Shown in pieces: positions 35,791 to 44,684 of a stretch of 64,000 nucleotides of DNA. This stretch comes from Natronomonas halophila. Its GTDB lineage: Archaea > Halobacteriota > Halobacteria > Halobacteriales > Haloarculaceae. The stretch's first letter is position 1; each line of letters begins with the position of its first letter. The notes beneath the pieces were generated by a model. It ran no database searches. It was given only the letters and a program-made list of their open reading frames with translations, and was not told where the DNA came from. The translations under genes were made by a program, and so were the position numbers. The stretch covers positions 2,604,001 through 2,668,000 of the forward strand of contig NZ_CP058334.1 in NCBI RefSeq assembly GCF_013391085.1. Reading direction: 5' to 3'.

Positions 35791-36852
35791 ATGGCAGTAG
35801 AGCAATCCTACGGCGAGTGGCCCCTCAAGCGGCTGATGACCGAAGTCGTCGGTTCCGGGCACAAATCGGCCGACGACATGACCCGCGAGCAGGCCGAAGA
35901 GGCTTTCCAGCGCATTCTGGACGACGAACCCGACCCGACGACGCTGGGTGCCTTCCTGCTGGCCAACCGCTGGAAGCGCAACACGCCCGAGGAGCTGGGC
36001 GCGTTCGTCGACGTGATGGCCGAGGGCGTCGACCACGCCGCCCCCGACTGCGACCCCGTCGACTGCGGCGCCAACTACGACGGCAAGGGCCGCAGCGCTA
36101 TCTTCGGCGTCGGCGCCGGACTGGTCGCCGCCGCCGCAGGAACGCCCGTCGTCGCTCACTCCGGGGACCGCGTGCCGACCCAGAAGCAGGACGCCTACAA
36201 GCACGTCCTCGACGAGTTGGGCGTTCGCACTGACCTCTCGTCCGAGGAATCGGCCGATATGACCGACGAGGTCGGCTTCGGGTTCTACTACCAGCCGAAC
36301 TTCGCCCCCGAGGTCGACGCGCTCGAGGACCGCCGCGAGGAGATGGGCGTTCGAACCTTCATCAACACCATCGAGACGCTGGCGAACCCCGCCGAGGCCT
36401 CGACGCATCTCGGCTCCTTCTACCATCTCCCCTACGCCAAGCGCATCATCGACACCTTCCAAGAGGCCGAAACGGCGACGGTCGACCGCGTCGTCATGTT
36501 CCAGGGGATGGAGGGCTACGACGACGTCCGCCCCGGGTCGACGAAGGTGGCCGTCTGGAACGAGGGCGAGGAGATGGACGACTTCGATATCGAGACGCCC
36601 GAGTACGGCATGGACTTCGAGGAAGAGGACCTCCACGTCGACGACGTGGCGGCCGACTCCGCCACGATTACCGAGGACGTCCTGACGGGCGAGCGCGACG
36701 ACGAGTTCGCCGACGCTATCGCCGTCAACGCGGCCCTGCGAATCTACGCTGGCGGGGACGCGGAGGATATCGATGCCGGCCTCCAGCAGGCCCGTGAGGC
36801 CCTCGAAAGCGGTGCTGCGGCGGAGAAACTCGAGGAACTGCGGGACTTCTAA
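35791..36852 (+). CDS. TrpD-like / nucleoside phosphorylase-type transferase (TrpD2-like)
   Basis: 353 residues with the fold of anthranilate phosphoribosyltransferase: an N-terminal helical domain (KSADDMTREQAEEAF, TTLGAFLLANRWK) and an alpha/beta domain. The PRPP loop GTGGD of true TrpD is replaced by DCGANYDGKGR, and the following HGxR-like loop reads HSGDRVPTQ. No trp genes are near. It is more like the TrpD2/YbiB group, which can bind nucleic acid, than a tryptophan enzyme. Monocistronic. Confidence 0.78.
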   Translation: MAVEQSYGEWPLKRLMTEVVGSGHKSADDMTREQAEEAFQRILDDEPDPTTLGAFLLANRWKRNTPEELGAFVDVMAEGVDHAAPDCDPVDCGANYDGKGRSAIFGVGAGLVAAAAGTPVVAHSGDRVPTQKQDAYKHVLDELGVRTDLSSEESADMTDEVGFGFYYQPNFAPEVDALEDRREEMGVRTFINTIETLANPAEASTHLGSFYHLPYAKRIIDTFQEAETATVDRVVMFQGMEGYDDVRPGSTKVAVWNEGEEMDDFDIETPEYGMDFEEEDLHVDDVAADSATITEDVLTGERDDEFADAIAVNAALRIYAGGDAEDIDAGLQQAREALESGAAAEKLEELRDF

Positions 36853-36870
36853 GGTTCCGACTCGCGCCGA

Positions 36871-38532
36871 CTACTGCTCGGCGGTCGGCGCGTCGGCCGC
36901 ACGCCGCAATTCGAAGCCATCGTACCCCTTCTCGCGAACCGTCTCACAGATGTCTCGGTACATCTCCAGACCGCCGGGGAAGGGCGTGAAGACGGTCGGT
37001 TTGTCGGGGACGTTCTCGCCGCGATACCACGAATCGGCCTCCGAGAAGAGCATCTGGTCGGCCAGCATGTTCGTCTGGGAGACCCACTGGGATTCGGATT
37101 CCTCGGTCGGTTCGATGTGGCTGTAGCCCTCGCTGTCCATGTACTCGATGCAGTCGGAAATCCACTCGACGTGCTGTTCGATGGCCATCGGCATGTTGGT
37201 CAGCACGGAGGGACTCTGCGGGCCGGTGATAGTGAACAGGTTCGGGAAACCATTGATACCGAGGCCGAGATACGTCTGTGGGCCCGCGGACCACTTTTCC
37301 TCCAGCGAGTGGCCGTTTCGCCCCTCGATGTCGAACGCGAGCAAGGCGCCGGTCATCGCATCGAAGCCGGTCGCGAAAACGACGATATCGAGGTCGTAGT
37401 GGTCGTCGGTCGTCCGGATGCCGTCGGCGGTGAATTCGGTTATCGGCGCCGAATCGACGTCGACCAGACTGACGTCCTCGCGGTTGTAGGTCCCGTAGTA
37501 GTCGTTGTAGTCCATCGGCGGCCGCTTGGATCCGTAAGGGTGGTCCGTCGGGACGAGTATCTCGGCGGTGTCGGGGTCGTCGACCGTCTCGCGAATCTTC
37601 GAACGGATGAACTCCGAGATTATCTCGTTCGTCTCCTCGTTGGAGAGGACGTGGCCGGGTTCGAAGGCGTGCAGAAAGCGGAAGCCGCCCTGTTGCCAGC
37701 GCTTCTCCAGAATCTCGTGAATCTCCTTCTCGGAGAGGCGTCGTGCGGAGTTCTCCTCGCTATCGAAGGGCATTCCGAGACGCGAGTATCGGGCCCGCTC
37801 CCAGATGTCGTCGTAGTTCGCCCGAATCTCTTCGTATTCGTCCTCCTCGAGCGGGCGGTTCCGTGCGGGGACCGCGTAGTTCGGCGTCCGCTGGAAAACG
37901 GTCAGGTGACCCGCACGTTCGGCGATTTCCGGAATGGTCTGGATACCCGTCGACCCGGTGCCGATGACGCCGACGCGCTTGCCATCGAAGTCGACGCCGC
38001 CGTCGGGCCAGCGACTCGTGTGATACCACTCGCCCGCGAACTCGTCGAGGCCGTCGAAGTCGGGCATGAACGGTTCGGAGAGACAGCCAACGGCGCTGAT
38101 GAAGAAGCGCGTCGTCACCCGCTGGCCGTCGGCCGTCTCGACCTCCCAGAGGCCGGTCCCGTCGTCGAAGGTCGCCGCCGTCACCTCCGTCTCGAACTCG
38201 ATATCGCGGCGCAAATCGAGGTGGTCGGCGGCGAAGTTGAGGTAGTCGAGGATTTCCGGCTGTTCGGGGTAGCGTTCGCTCCATTCCCACGACTCCAGCA
38301 GGTCGTCGTCGAAGGAATAACAGTAGATGTGGCTCTCGCTGTCGCAGCGAGCGCCCGGATACCGGTTCCAGTACCACGTCCCGCCGACGCCGTCGGCCTT
38401 CTCGTAGACGCGGACCGACAGCCCTAGTTCCCGCAGGCGATGCAGCATGTAGAGTCCGGAAAAGCCCGCCCCGACGACGACGGCGTCGACCTCGGGCGCG
38501 TCTCCGGCTTCGTGTTGGTCGTCAACAGACAC
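36871..38532 (-). CDS. Flavin monooxygenase, Baeyer-Villiger type
   Basis: 553 residues. An FAD-binding GAGFSGLYMLHRLRELG at the N-terminus, a second dinucleotide-binding GTGSTGIQ, and between them the Baeyer-Villiger fingerprint FAGEWYHTSRWP. Expected to oxidise a ketone to an ester or lactone using NADPH and oxygen. It is cytoplasmic (no signal). Next upstream on the same strand is the acylase, 98 bases away. The native substrate is unknown. Confidence 0.9.
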   Translation of the reverse strand: MSVDDQHEAGDAPEVDAVVVGAGFSGLYMLHRLRELGLSVRVYEKADGVGGTWYWNRYPGARCDSESHIYCYSFDDDLLESWEWSERYPEQPEILDYLNFAADHLDLRRDIEFETEVTAATFDDGTGLWEVETADGQRVTTRFFISAVGCLSEPFMPDFDGLDEFAGEWYHTSRWPDGGVDFDGKRVGVIGTGSTGIQTIPEIAERAGHLTVFQRTPNYAVPARNRPLEEDEYEEIRANYDDIWERARYSRLGMPFDSEENSARRLSEKEIHEILEKRWQQGGFRFLHAFEPGHVLSNEETNEIISEFIRSKIRETVDDPDTAEILVPTDHPYGSKRPPMDYNDYYGTYNREDVSLVDVDSAPITEFTADGIRTTDDHYDLDIVVFATGFDAMTGALLAFDIEGRNGHSLEEKWSAGPQTYLGLGINGFPNLFTITGPQSPSVLTNMPMAIEQHVEWISDCIEYMDSEGYSHIEPTEESESQWVSQTNMLADQMLFSEADSWYRGENVPDKPTVFTPFPGGLEMYRDICETVREKGYDGFELRRAADAPTAEQ

Positions 38533-38630
38533 CGAAATTCACCTGCCTTGTCTGTGGGCTATCGCCAGTTAAACTTGCTACCTGTCAAGCGAGGTAATAG
38601 GGTGCATCCGTCCCCGTCGCTTCCCCGTTG

Positions 38631-41396
38631 TTAGTCGTCGGTGAACTCCTCCGGCACGTCGAGTCCCTCCCACAGGCCCGAGAGGCTCTCGGGGGAGACG
38701 TCGCTCGACGGCGTGACGCTCCGCGGCGAGGGCCGAGAGACGGTCCGGACCGTCGTCGTCTCGACGGCCACCTGTTCGACCTGCGTCCGTGTGACTGGGT
38801 GCGGCCGGTACTCGTTGTTGATGTAGAGTTCCAGTTGATTGGTGAGGCGGTCGGGTTCGCCCTGTCCGGCCTGTGCCTGCACGAGTTCGTCGGCGGTGAT
38901 TACGCCGCTGTTGCCCGGCGGGATGACGTCGCCCGCGGTGGCCTGCCACGTCGCCTCGTCGTCGGACTGCCAGCCGTCGGCGTCGAGCACCTGATTGTAC
39001 GTCGCGCGGTTGCGCATGTCCATCGTCTCGACCTGCGTGCCGCCGAGCGGTCGGAACCGGCTCTTGTGGACCGGTTCGAGCCAGTGGGCGGGGTCGGGGC
39101 TCTCGAACTCGGCTTCGAGGGCTTCGGCCGTCTCCGACAGCGCCTCCCGAATCAACTCGTCGCGGCGGCCGTCGAACCACTCGTAGTCGGTGTCACCGCG
39201 GAGCGCGTCGATGAAGGTCACGTCGTTCCAGACGGTGCCGTGCGGGTCTGCGTGCCGGGAGATGGGTGGCTCCCAGTCGATGCTCGGGCCGTCCTCGTCG
39301 GGCGCGGTCGTGATATCGAAGACGCGTTCCTGGAGTCGCGAGCGCACCTCGTCGTAGATGGCGTGGCCGGGCTGGTCGTAGCGGTCGTCGCCGTCGGTGT
39401 ACGGGATTTCATCGTTGCCGTCGTCGAACCAGTCGGCGTGGTCGTCGGCCCACCGCTGGAGGTACTCGCCCATCTCCCGAACCCGCTCGTCGTCGCTACC
39501 CTTCGCGGCGTCGGCGAGGAACGGCGAGGAGACGTGCGCCGAGGCGTCGTGGAGCGCCGCCAGATGGATGACTTCGGCGATGTCGTCGGCCGTCAGCGGG
39601 TTCTGTGCGGCCTGCGGCGGCTGATTGCCCTTCGCGTCGAGGCCCGCCGCCTCCCGGAGCAGGCGGTCGAGTTGCTCGACGCGGTGGATGGAGCCCCAGT
39701 TCTGTTCGTTGTCGCCGGCCCGCCAGTCCGGCGCGGGGCCGTTGTTCCAGTTGACGACGTAGCCGCGGTCGGGATTGCGGGCGTGGGTGCCCAACCCGAG
39801 GCCGACCTGCGTGCCGCGCCACGAATGGGTCGCGGGCGTCTGCGGGAAGCGGTAATCGGGGCCGTCCTCGCGGTCCGGTATCTTGCCGGTGTGGTAGTAG
39901 GCGATGTCGCCCGAATCGCTGATGACGTGGAAGTTGAACGTGAAGGGGAACTCCTCGATGCTGTTTTCGAACTCGTCGAGGTCACCGACTGCGGCGGTTT
40001 CGGCCCACAACTGGGAGCCGGGAACCTCCTCTTTGCGCGTGGTTTTGCGCTGACACCACGCGACGTTCGCCTCTGGATTCCACGCGATGACGGGCATCTC
40101 CGCGCCCTGCTCGACGACGTAGGCGACCTCCTGTTCGACGATGCGGGTTTCGGGGCTGCCGCCCAGCGCGGGCGAGACGGGGGAGGCGACGTGTTCCTCC
40201 CGTCGCGTCTCCATCTCGTGCCATTTGCCCTCCCACCTGTAGCGGTGTTTGTCGTCGGGGTCGAGTTCGACCGCGATGGTATCGACCATGTCGTCGCGGC
40301 CGGAGGTGACCGTCCACGCGAGGCCGTCTTCGTCCTCCCCCGAACCGTTCGTCCGCCCGACGACCATCGCGGGCGCGGCGGTGACGCCGATGCCGCTCAT
40401 GTCGTAGCCCGCGCCGTGAAGCCCCACCTCGTAGGGGATAGGGGGCTTGAAAAAGCCCATCTGCGGGCCGCCGCCGAGCAGTGGCTGGCCGCTCTCGCTC
40501 AGTTCACCGGAGACGATGACGGCGTTGCTACCCCACTTGAAGCCGGACATGATACCCTGACCTTCCGCCCGCCCTTCGATGACGTCGTCGGGGAGCGACA
40601 GGTCGAGTTCGATACCCCACGGTTCGACGGCGTCGGGGTCGGCGGCTTCGAGGAAGCGCTGCTGTTCGTCGGGCAACTCCTCCCACGAGTCGGGGGCCGT
40701 TTCGCCGCCGTCGACGTTTAGGTCCTCGTCGGTCAGCGAGGTGTAGTGGTCGTCGGTCGTCTCCAGCCAGTTGAGGTCGGCGTAGGCGTCGAAGGCGTCG
40801 TCCCACGACCCGAGGTTCTCCTGCATCCGATAGAGGGTCTTCGCGTTCGAGAGTTCGGCGCCGCCGGAGACGCCGAAGAAGCCGATGAGGTAGTTGATGG
40901 CGGCGACGGAGTCCTGCGGCTTCCACGGCTCCGGCGGGTGCCCGAGCGCGGCGAACTCCGCCGGCAGGGTCCCGTTGGCGGCCATCTCGACCATCCGGCG
41001 GTTGACGCCGTCGGTGAAGCCACGGACGACCGTCTTGAACGTCGGCGGCGCGTCCTGCCATTGCTGGTCGATTTCCTCCCGGGAGTAAAGGTCGCGTTTG
41101 ACCTGAATGTCGCTGGCCAACTGGCCCGGACCGAGGACCTTCGCGCTGTCGCCGTAGCCGATGTGTCGGATGGCGTCCATCTGGAAGAGCCGGTCGCCGG
41201 CCTGTGCGTAGCCGTTGCCGTAGCCCAGCGCGTACACCGAGTCGGCGTAGATGTGCGGTTCGCCGGCCTCGTCGCGTAGTATCTCGATTTGCTCGGCGGT
41301 CGTGTCGGTCGTGAGGGTCTCGGCGGCGCTTACGCCCGTTCCGGCGGCCAGCCCCGCGGCTCCACCCAGTCCCTGCAAGAAGGTGCGTCGCTCCAT
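38631..41396 (-). CDS. Tat-exported penicillin acylase family Ntn hydrolase
   Basis: 921 residues. The Tat-like signal is MERRTFLQGLGGAAGLAAG, with cleavage expected after about residue 25. The precursor has the alpha-chain, a spacer, and the beta-chain start Ser in GSNAVIV, which would become the N-terminal nucleophile after self-cleavage. Family members hydrolyse penicillins, cephalosporins, aculeacin or acyl-homoserine lactones. In a haloarchaeon an acylated amine or lactone signal is a more sensible substrate than penicillin, but this is inference. Full family length. Confidence 0.92.
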   Translation of the reverse strand: MERRTFLQGLGGAAGLAAGTGVSAAETLTTDTTAEQIEILRDEAGEPHIYADSVYALGYGNGYAQAGDRLFQMDAIRHIGYGDSAKVLGPGQLASDIQVKRDLYSREEIDQQWQDAPPTFKTVVRGFTDGVNRRMVEMAANGTLPAEFAALGHPPEPWKPQDSVAAINYLIGFFGVSGGAELSNAKTLYRMQENLGSWDDAFDAYADLNWLETTDDHYTSLTDEDLNVDGGETAPDSWEELPDEQQRFLEAADPDAVEPWGIELDLSLPDDVIEGRAEGQGIMSGFKWGSNAVIVSGELSESGQPLLGGGPQMGFFKPPIPYEVGLHGAGYDMSGIGVTAAPAMVVGRTNGSGEDEDGLAWTVTSGRDDMVDTIAVELDPDDKHRYRWEGKWHEMETRREEHVASPVSPALGGSPETRIVEQEVAYVVEQGAEMPVIAWNPEANVAWCQRKTTRKEEVPGSQLWAETAAVGDLDEFENSIEEFPFTFNFHVISDSGDIAYYHTGKIPDREDGPDYRFPQTPATHSWRGTQVGLGLGTHARNPDRGYVVNWNNGPAPDWRAGDNEQNWGSIHRVEQLDRLLREAAGLDAKGNQPPQAAQNPLTADDIAEVIHLAALHDASAHVSSPFLADAAKGSDDERVREMGEYLQRWADDHADWFDDGNDEIPYTDGDDRYDQPGHAIYDEVRSRLQERVFDITTAPDEDGPSIDWEPPISRHADPHGTVWNDVTFIDALRGDTDYEWFDGRRDELIREALSETAEALEAEFESPDPAHWLEPVHKSRFRPLGGTQVETMDMRNRATYNQVLDADGWQSDDEATWQATAGDVIPPGNSGVITADELVQAQAGQGEPDRLTNQLELYINNEYRPHPVTRTQVEQVAVETTTVRTVSRPSPRSVTPSSDVSPESLSGLWEGLDVPEEFTDD

Positions 41397-41556
41397 GAAC
41401 GACGCGTGCTTGGCCGTAACTCCCGATAGTCGAATCGCCGTCTATCGTGGGTCGTTTATGAATACCAGCAAAAACGTCCGTAAACGGGTCGTCGGTCGGT
41501 TCGGCGGTCCGGGTGGCCGGCAGTCGGTCCGACTGTCTAGCTGTCTCGTCGGCGGT

Positions 41557-42702
41557 CTAGCCCTCGTAGCCGGCGGCGGCCATCAGTTTCGCGAAGATGT
41601 CCGAATCCATGACCTCCTCGTAGACGATGCCGCCGACCATGCCGCCGGGGTAGCTGTTGCCGTTCATCGCGTGGTTGACCTTGTGGCAGTGCATGAGGTA
41701 GATGCCGGGGTCGGCGTCGGCATCGAACTCGATGGTCTTCCGTTCGGCGGGCGCGAGGTTGACGATGTCCTGCTCGTACTGGGCGGCCTCGGGCACCTGC
41801 GAGCCGTCCTTCTCGACGAGCCGGAACCGGTGGTTGTGGGTGTGCATCGGGTGGTCCATGTAGCCGTTGTTCGCGAGGTGCAGCCGGACGGTATCACCCT
41901 GCGAGACGATGATAGGGGAGCCGTCCTCGGGGTGGAGCGTCCGGGGTGCCGACCGGCCGTTGATGGTGAAGACGTCGGGGTTGCGATTGCGGGGACTGTA
42001 GGCGACGTCCTCGCCGGCGATCTGTCGGTTGAGCCGGGAGTCCCAGTCCTTCAGCGTCATGAACAGTTCCTGGTCGGCCGGCTCGTAGCCCTCGGGGTCG
42101 ACCCGGAAGATGCCGTACATGCCCATGTCGATGTGTCGGTGGGTCTGGTAGTGACAGTGGTAGAGGTGGGTCCCCGGCACGTTCGCGGGAATCGTGTAGG
42201 TGTGTTTCTCGCCGGGGTTGACGGTGATGCCCGTCGTCGTCGGCACGCCGTCGTTTTCCCACGTCTTGCGGACGCCGTGGAAGTGGAGGGTGTGCGGCAT
42301 CGAGGCGTCGGTGTTGTCCAGCGTCACCTCGATGTCCTCGCCTTCCTTCGTCCGGATGACGGGGCCGGGAACGCTCGGGGTGCGGTCGTCGGCTTGGAAG
42401 GCCCACACTCGGGGAAGTTCGACGGGCCCGCCCATCGCGTCGCCGGGGTGGGCCGCCATCCGGGAGGTGACCGAGCGGAGGGTGACCTGGTTGTTCTGTT
42501 CGGTCACGTCGACGACCTGCGGGGCGCCGGCCAGCGGCAGTTTTGCCGCCTGCTGGGCCTGTTGGGCTTGCTGTGGTTGTTCGGTCTGTCGCTGTCGGCC
42601 GGCGGTACAGCCGGCCATACCTGCCGCGCCGACGGTGCCAGTCGCCTTCACGAAATCGCGCCGAGAGAACTTCGAACCGGGTGCGCCGATGTTGTCGGTC
42701 AT
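41557..42702 (-). CDS. Two-domain multicopper oxidase, Tat/lipobox exported
   Basis: 381 residues from the ATG at 42702. A Tat motif SRRDFVK and lipobox-like MAGC precede a Gln-rich linker. Domain 1 has HTLHFHG and HCHYQTHRHIDMGM; domain 2 has HPMHTHNHRF and HCHKVNHAMN. Both contain a His-Cys-His type 1 copper centre, so it resembles a two-domain (type A) multicopper oxidase rather than nitrite reductase NirK. It probably oxidises metal ions or phenolics at the cell surface. Confidence 0.88.
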   Translation of the reverse strand: MTDNIGAPGSKFSRRDFVKATGTVGAAGMAGCTAGRQRQTEQPQQAQQAQQAAKLPLAGAPQVVDVTEQNNQVTLRSVTSRMAAHPGDAMGGPVELPRVWAFQADDRTPSVPGPVIRTKEGEDIEVTLDNTDASMPHTLHFHGVRKTWENDGVPTTTGITVNPGEKHTYTIPANVPGTHLYHCHYQTHRHIDMGMYGIFRVDPEGYEPADQELFMTLKDWDSRLNRQIAGEDVAYSPRNRNPDVFTINGRSAPRTLHPEDGSPIIVSQGDTVRLHLANNGYMDHPMHTHNHRFRLVEKDGSQVPEAAQYEQDIVNLAPAERKTIEFDADADPGIYLMHCHKVNHAMNGNSYPGGMVGGIVYEEVMDSDIFAKLMAAAGYEG

Positions 42703-42811
42703 TACAGTTGGTCCTCCGAGTGCCATGGATAAACCCCGTCGGGCGAATCCCACCGATTGAGACACGGCCGGCAGCAGGTGAGACGGAAGAACGAGCCGAA
42801 GAAAGCACGGC

Positions 42812-43105
42812 CTACTGAACGCGAAGCGAGTAGGCGATAATCGACAGGCCCGCGAGGACGAAGAGGCTCTCGACGAGGACGCCGACGCCGATATCGACCA
42901 TCAGGATTTCGAACGTGAAGCCGCCGAGCAGGACGCCGACGACGATGAGGGCGAAGCCGGCCGATAGCAGCCGGAGGGATTCGTCGCGCGTGCGTCGGTA
43001 GGCGCTGTAGGCGAAGTAGGTCACCGATCCACCGACCACGAGGATGAGCGTCTTCACGATGGCGACTGCGAGCTGTACTTCGGCGTTGACTGTCGTATGG
43101 ACCAT
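42812..43105 (-). CDS. Three-helix membrane protein, DUF7521-like
   Basis: 97 residues from the ATG at 43105, with about three helices (15-37, 47-67, 73-93) and a basic loop AYRRTRDESLR. The start codon is two bases beyond the stop of the upstream winged-helix gene, so they are co-transcribed. Such regulator plus small membrane protein pairs are, in my recollection, common in haloarchaea (DUF7521 group). Function unknown. Confidence 0.72.
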   Translation of the reverse strand: MVHTTVNAEVQLAVAIVKTLILVVGGSVTYFAYSAYRRTRDESLRLLSAGFALIVVGVLLGGFTFEILMVDIGVGVLVESLFVLAGLSIIAYSLRVQ

Positions 43106-43107
43106 GG

Positions 43108-43485
43108 TTAGAGCTCCTTTCTGACTTCCGACCACATGTCGGCGAGGCGTTCCTCGGCCCGGCGGGCGGGGCGTTCGATTTCGACCCCGAGGTTGCGGTC
43201 CTCATCGCAGGTGATGACGACATCCTCGAAGTCGACTTCGTAGCGGTTGGCGTGGCTGCCGTCCTGCCGGATTTCGGTGCCCTCCCGGAGGAGCGTCGCC
43301 TCCGCCAACTGGTCGAGTTTCCGGTAGAGCGTCGACCGGGGGATATCACAGCGGTCGACCAACTCCCGGGCCGTCCGTGGTTCGTCCAGTTCCCCGATGA
43401 TGGCGCGACAGTCGTCGTCCTCCAGGGCAGTGACGACCGCTTCGAGGCCGGGGTCCTCGTCGTTCGCCAGCGGGTCCCGGACCAT
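43108..43485 (-). CDS. Winged-helix transcriptional regulator
   Basis: 125 residues. A winged helix at about 14-70 (recognition segment CDIPRSTLYRKLDQL) is followed by a beta-wing with Asp/Glu-rich end and a C-terminal helix. This is the haloarchaeal ArsR/TrmB-like DNA-binding fold with no metal-binding Cys pair. Co-transcribed with the downstream DUF7521-like membrane protein, which it may control or report to. Confidence 0.85.
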   Translation of the reverse strand: MVRDPLANDEDPGLEAVVTALEDDDCRAIIGELDEPRTARELVDRCDIPRSTLYRKLDQLAEATLLREGTEIRQDGSHANRYEVDFEDVVITCDEDRNLGVEIERPARRAEERLADMWSEVRKEL

Positions 43486-43596
43486 ACCCGGCGCTTTCCG
43501 GCCCCCGATATAAATACTGTCGCTCGCGGCGGGATGCTGGGGTTTCGATCCCTATGTGACACTACTATTTTATCACCCGATGGCGTTTCGGGTGGT

Positions 43597-44478
43597 ATGA
43601 CTCGGGCCGTCCCTTCCTACCGGGACTCTATCTCCCCTGACGAGCAAGCGTATATTACTGACCGTCACATTCTAGAACGGGCCGCTGGTCAGTCGTGTGT
43701 CTCCCCGAGACAATTGTTCGGGAGTCGACACCGTGAAAACGTCATCCGGCTTCAGTGCCGTGACCTATCGAGGGCCGGCCTCCTCCGAGAAAAAGCCCAT
43801 GAGGTGTACGCTATCACGGACCTCGGACTCGAATCGCTCCCCGAAGCGCCGGAACGAATGACCGATCAGGGAATGTTCGATTTACAATCGTTTCCGATGT
43901 ACTCGCTCCCGGATGAGAAATGGCGAATCACTGACTTCAGCATTCTCGACCCACCCACCATCAAGCAAATCAACTACGACGAGTACGCTGGGGATGATCA
44001 GTACGGGCTAGTTCGAAACGACAGACAACTAACGCAGAGGCGAATCTGGAACATCAAGAATAGTAGACTCAGCCGGTTAATGCGTGAATTCCCGACACAC
44101 GACCCGTTACCGAAGCAGTGTGCACACTGGATGCGAGCGGTGGCTGGCATCCATCTCTTTCCTGACGCCAACCATCGAACCGGGATGAACACACTACAGA
44201 TTCTCGTTGCCGAAAGCTCATGTGAGGTTGAACTTTCGATCAGCGAGGAAGTGGAGTGGTACGTTTTGCAGTCAAAGCTAATCCGGCATCTTCAGGCTAA
44301 CGTTCAGTTCGATACCCTCTGGAAGCGAGACGAGCATTACACGCTCTGGCATCGATATTTCAGAGCGGAACTGTGCGGCGAAGAGCACAGACACCAGACT
44401 CAGACCGACATTTCGCACTTACGAACGGTTTTAAATCACGCGAGGGAACGAAAAGAGGGTTTTAGAGCGACGAGTTGA
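43597..44478 (+). CDS. Fic/Doc-like protein with N-terminal winged helix
   Basis: 293 residues. The N-terminal 80 residues form a winged-helix-like unit (SRHRENVIRLQCRDLSRAGLL). The C-terminal half has a Fic-fold active-site sequence HLFPDANHRTG with His186, Phe188, Asp190, Asn192 and Arg194. This aligns to the Doc motif H-x-F-x-D-A-N-K-R, but Lys is His here. Fic/Doc enzymes transfer AMP or phosphate to proteins, and Doc is a plasmid-addiction toxin. Codon use is more A/T-rich than neighbours, suggesting transfer. No Phd-like antitoxin is recognised. Confidence 0.7.
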   Translation: MTRAVPSYRDSISPDEQAYITDRHILERAAGQSCVSPRQLFGSRHRENVIRLQCRDLSRAGLLREKAHEVYAITDLGLESLPEAPERMTDQGMFDLQSFPMYSLPDEKWRITDFSILDPPTIKQINYDEYAGDDQYGLVRNDRQLTQRRIWNIKNSRLSRLMREFPTHDPLPKQCAHWMRAVAGIHLFPDANHRTGMNTLQILVAESSCEVELSISEEVEWYVLQSKLIRHLQANVQFDTLWKRDEHYTLWHRYFRAELCGEEHRHQTQTDISHLRTVLNHARERKEGFRATS

Positions 44479-44481
44479 CCG

Positions 44482-44580
44482 TTATGAATCCGAGTCGTAT
44501 TCTGCACGACCCATGCGCTCGTACTCCGACTTGTACTTGCGTTTGAACTTCCTAGAGAGTTTGAGCGCTTTTTCATTCAT
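44482..44580 (-). CDS. 32-residue basic microprotein candidate
   Basis: ATG at 44580, TAA at 44482-44484. The product MNEKALKLSRKFKRKYKSEY and so on is a strongly charged helix ending in Asp/Ser. It converges on the Fic-like gene with a 3-base gap. Support is limited to its composition and position. It might be a small antitoxin-like partner or a chance frame. Confidence 0.35.
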   Translation of the reverse strand: MNEKALKLSRKFKRKYKSEYERMGRAEYDSDS

Positions 44581-44684
44581 TGTCCTACCGGTTCTTATTG
44601 ACCAAGGTATTTAGAATTGATGCTCGGAGATGCAGTGATATGCCAGTCGGCAGTCTTTTGCGAGTCCCACGCCACGTTCCCCCT

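Noticed and set aside
38628-40721. 697-codon + strand frame inside the acylase gene
   Set aside because: Antisense frame produced by GC-rich codons; the acylase on the opposite strand has clear family motifs along the full length.
42702-42765. Upstream start for the multicopper oxidase
   Set aside because: The extension would place 21 residues in front of the Tat motif, which normally lies near the N-terminus.
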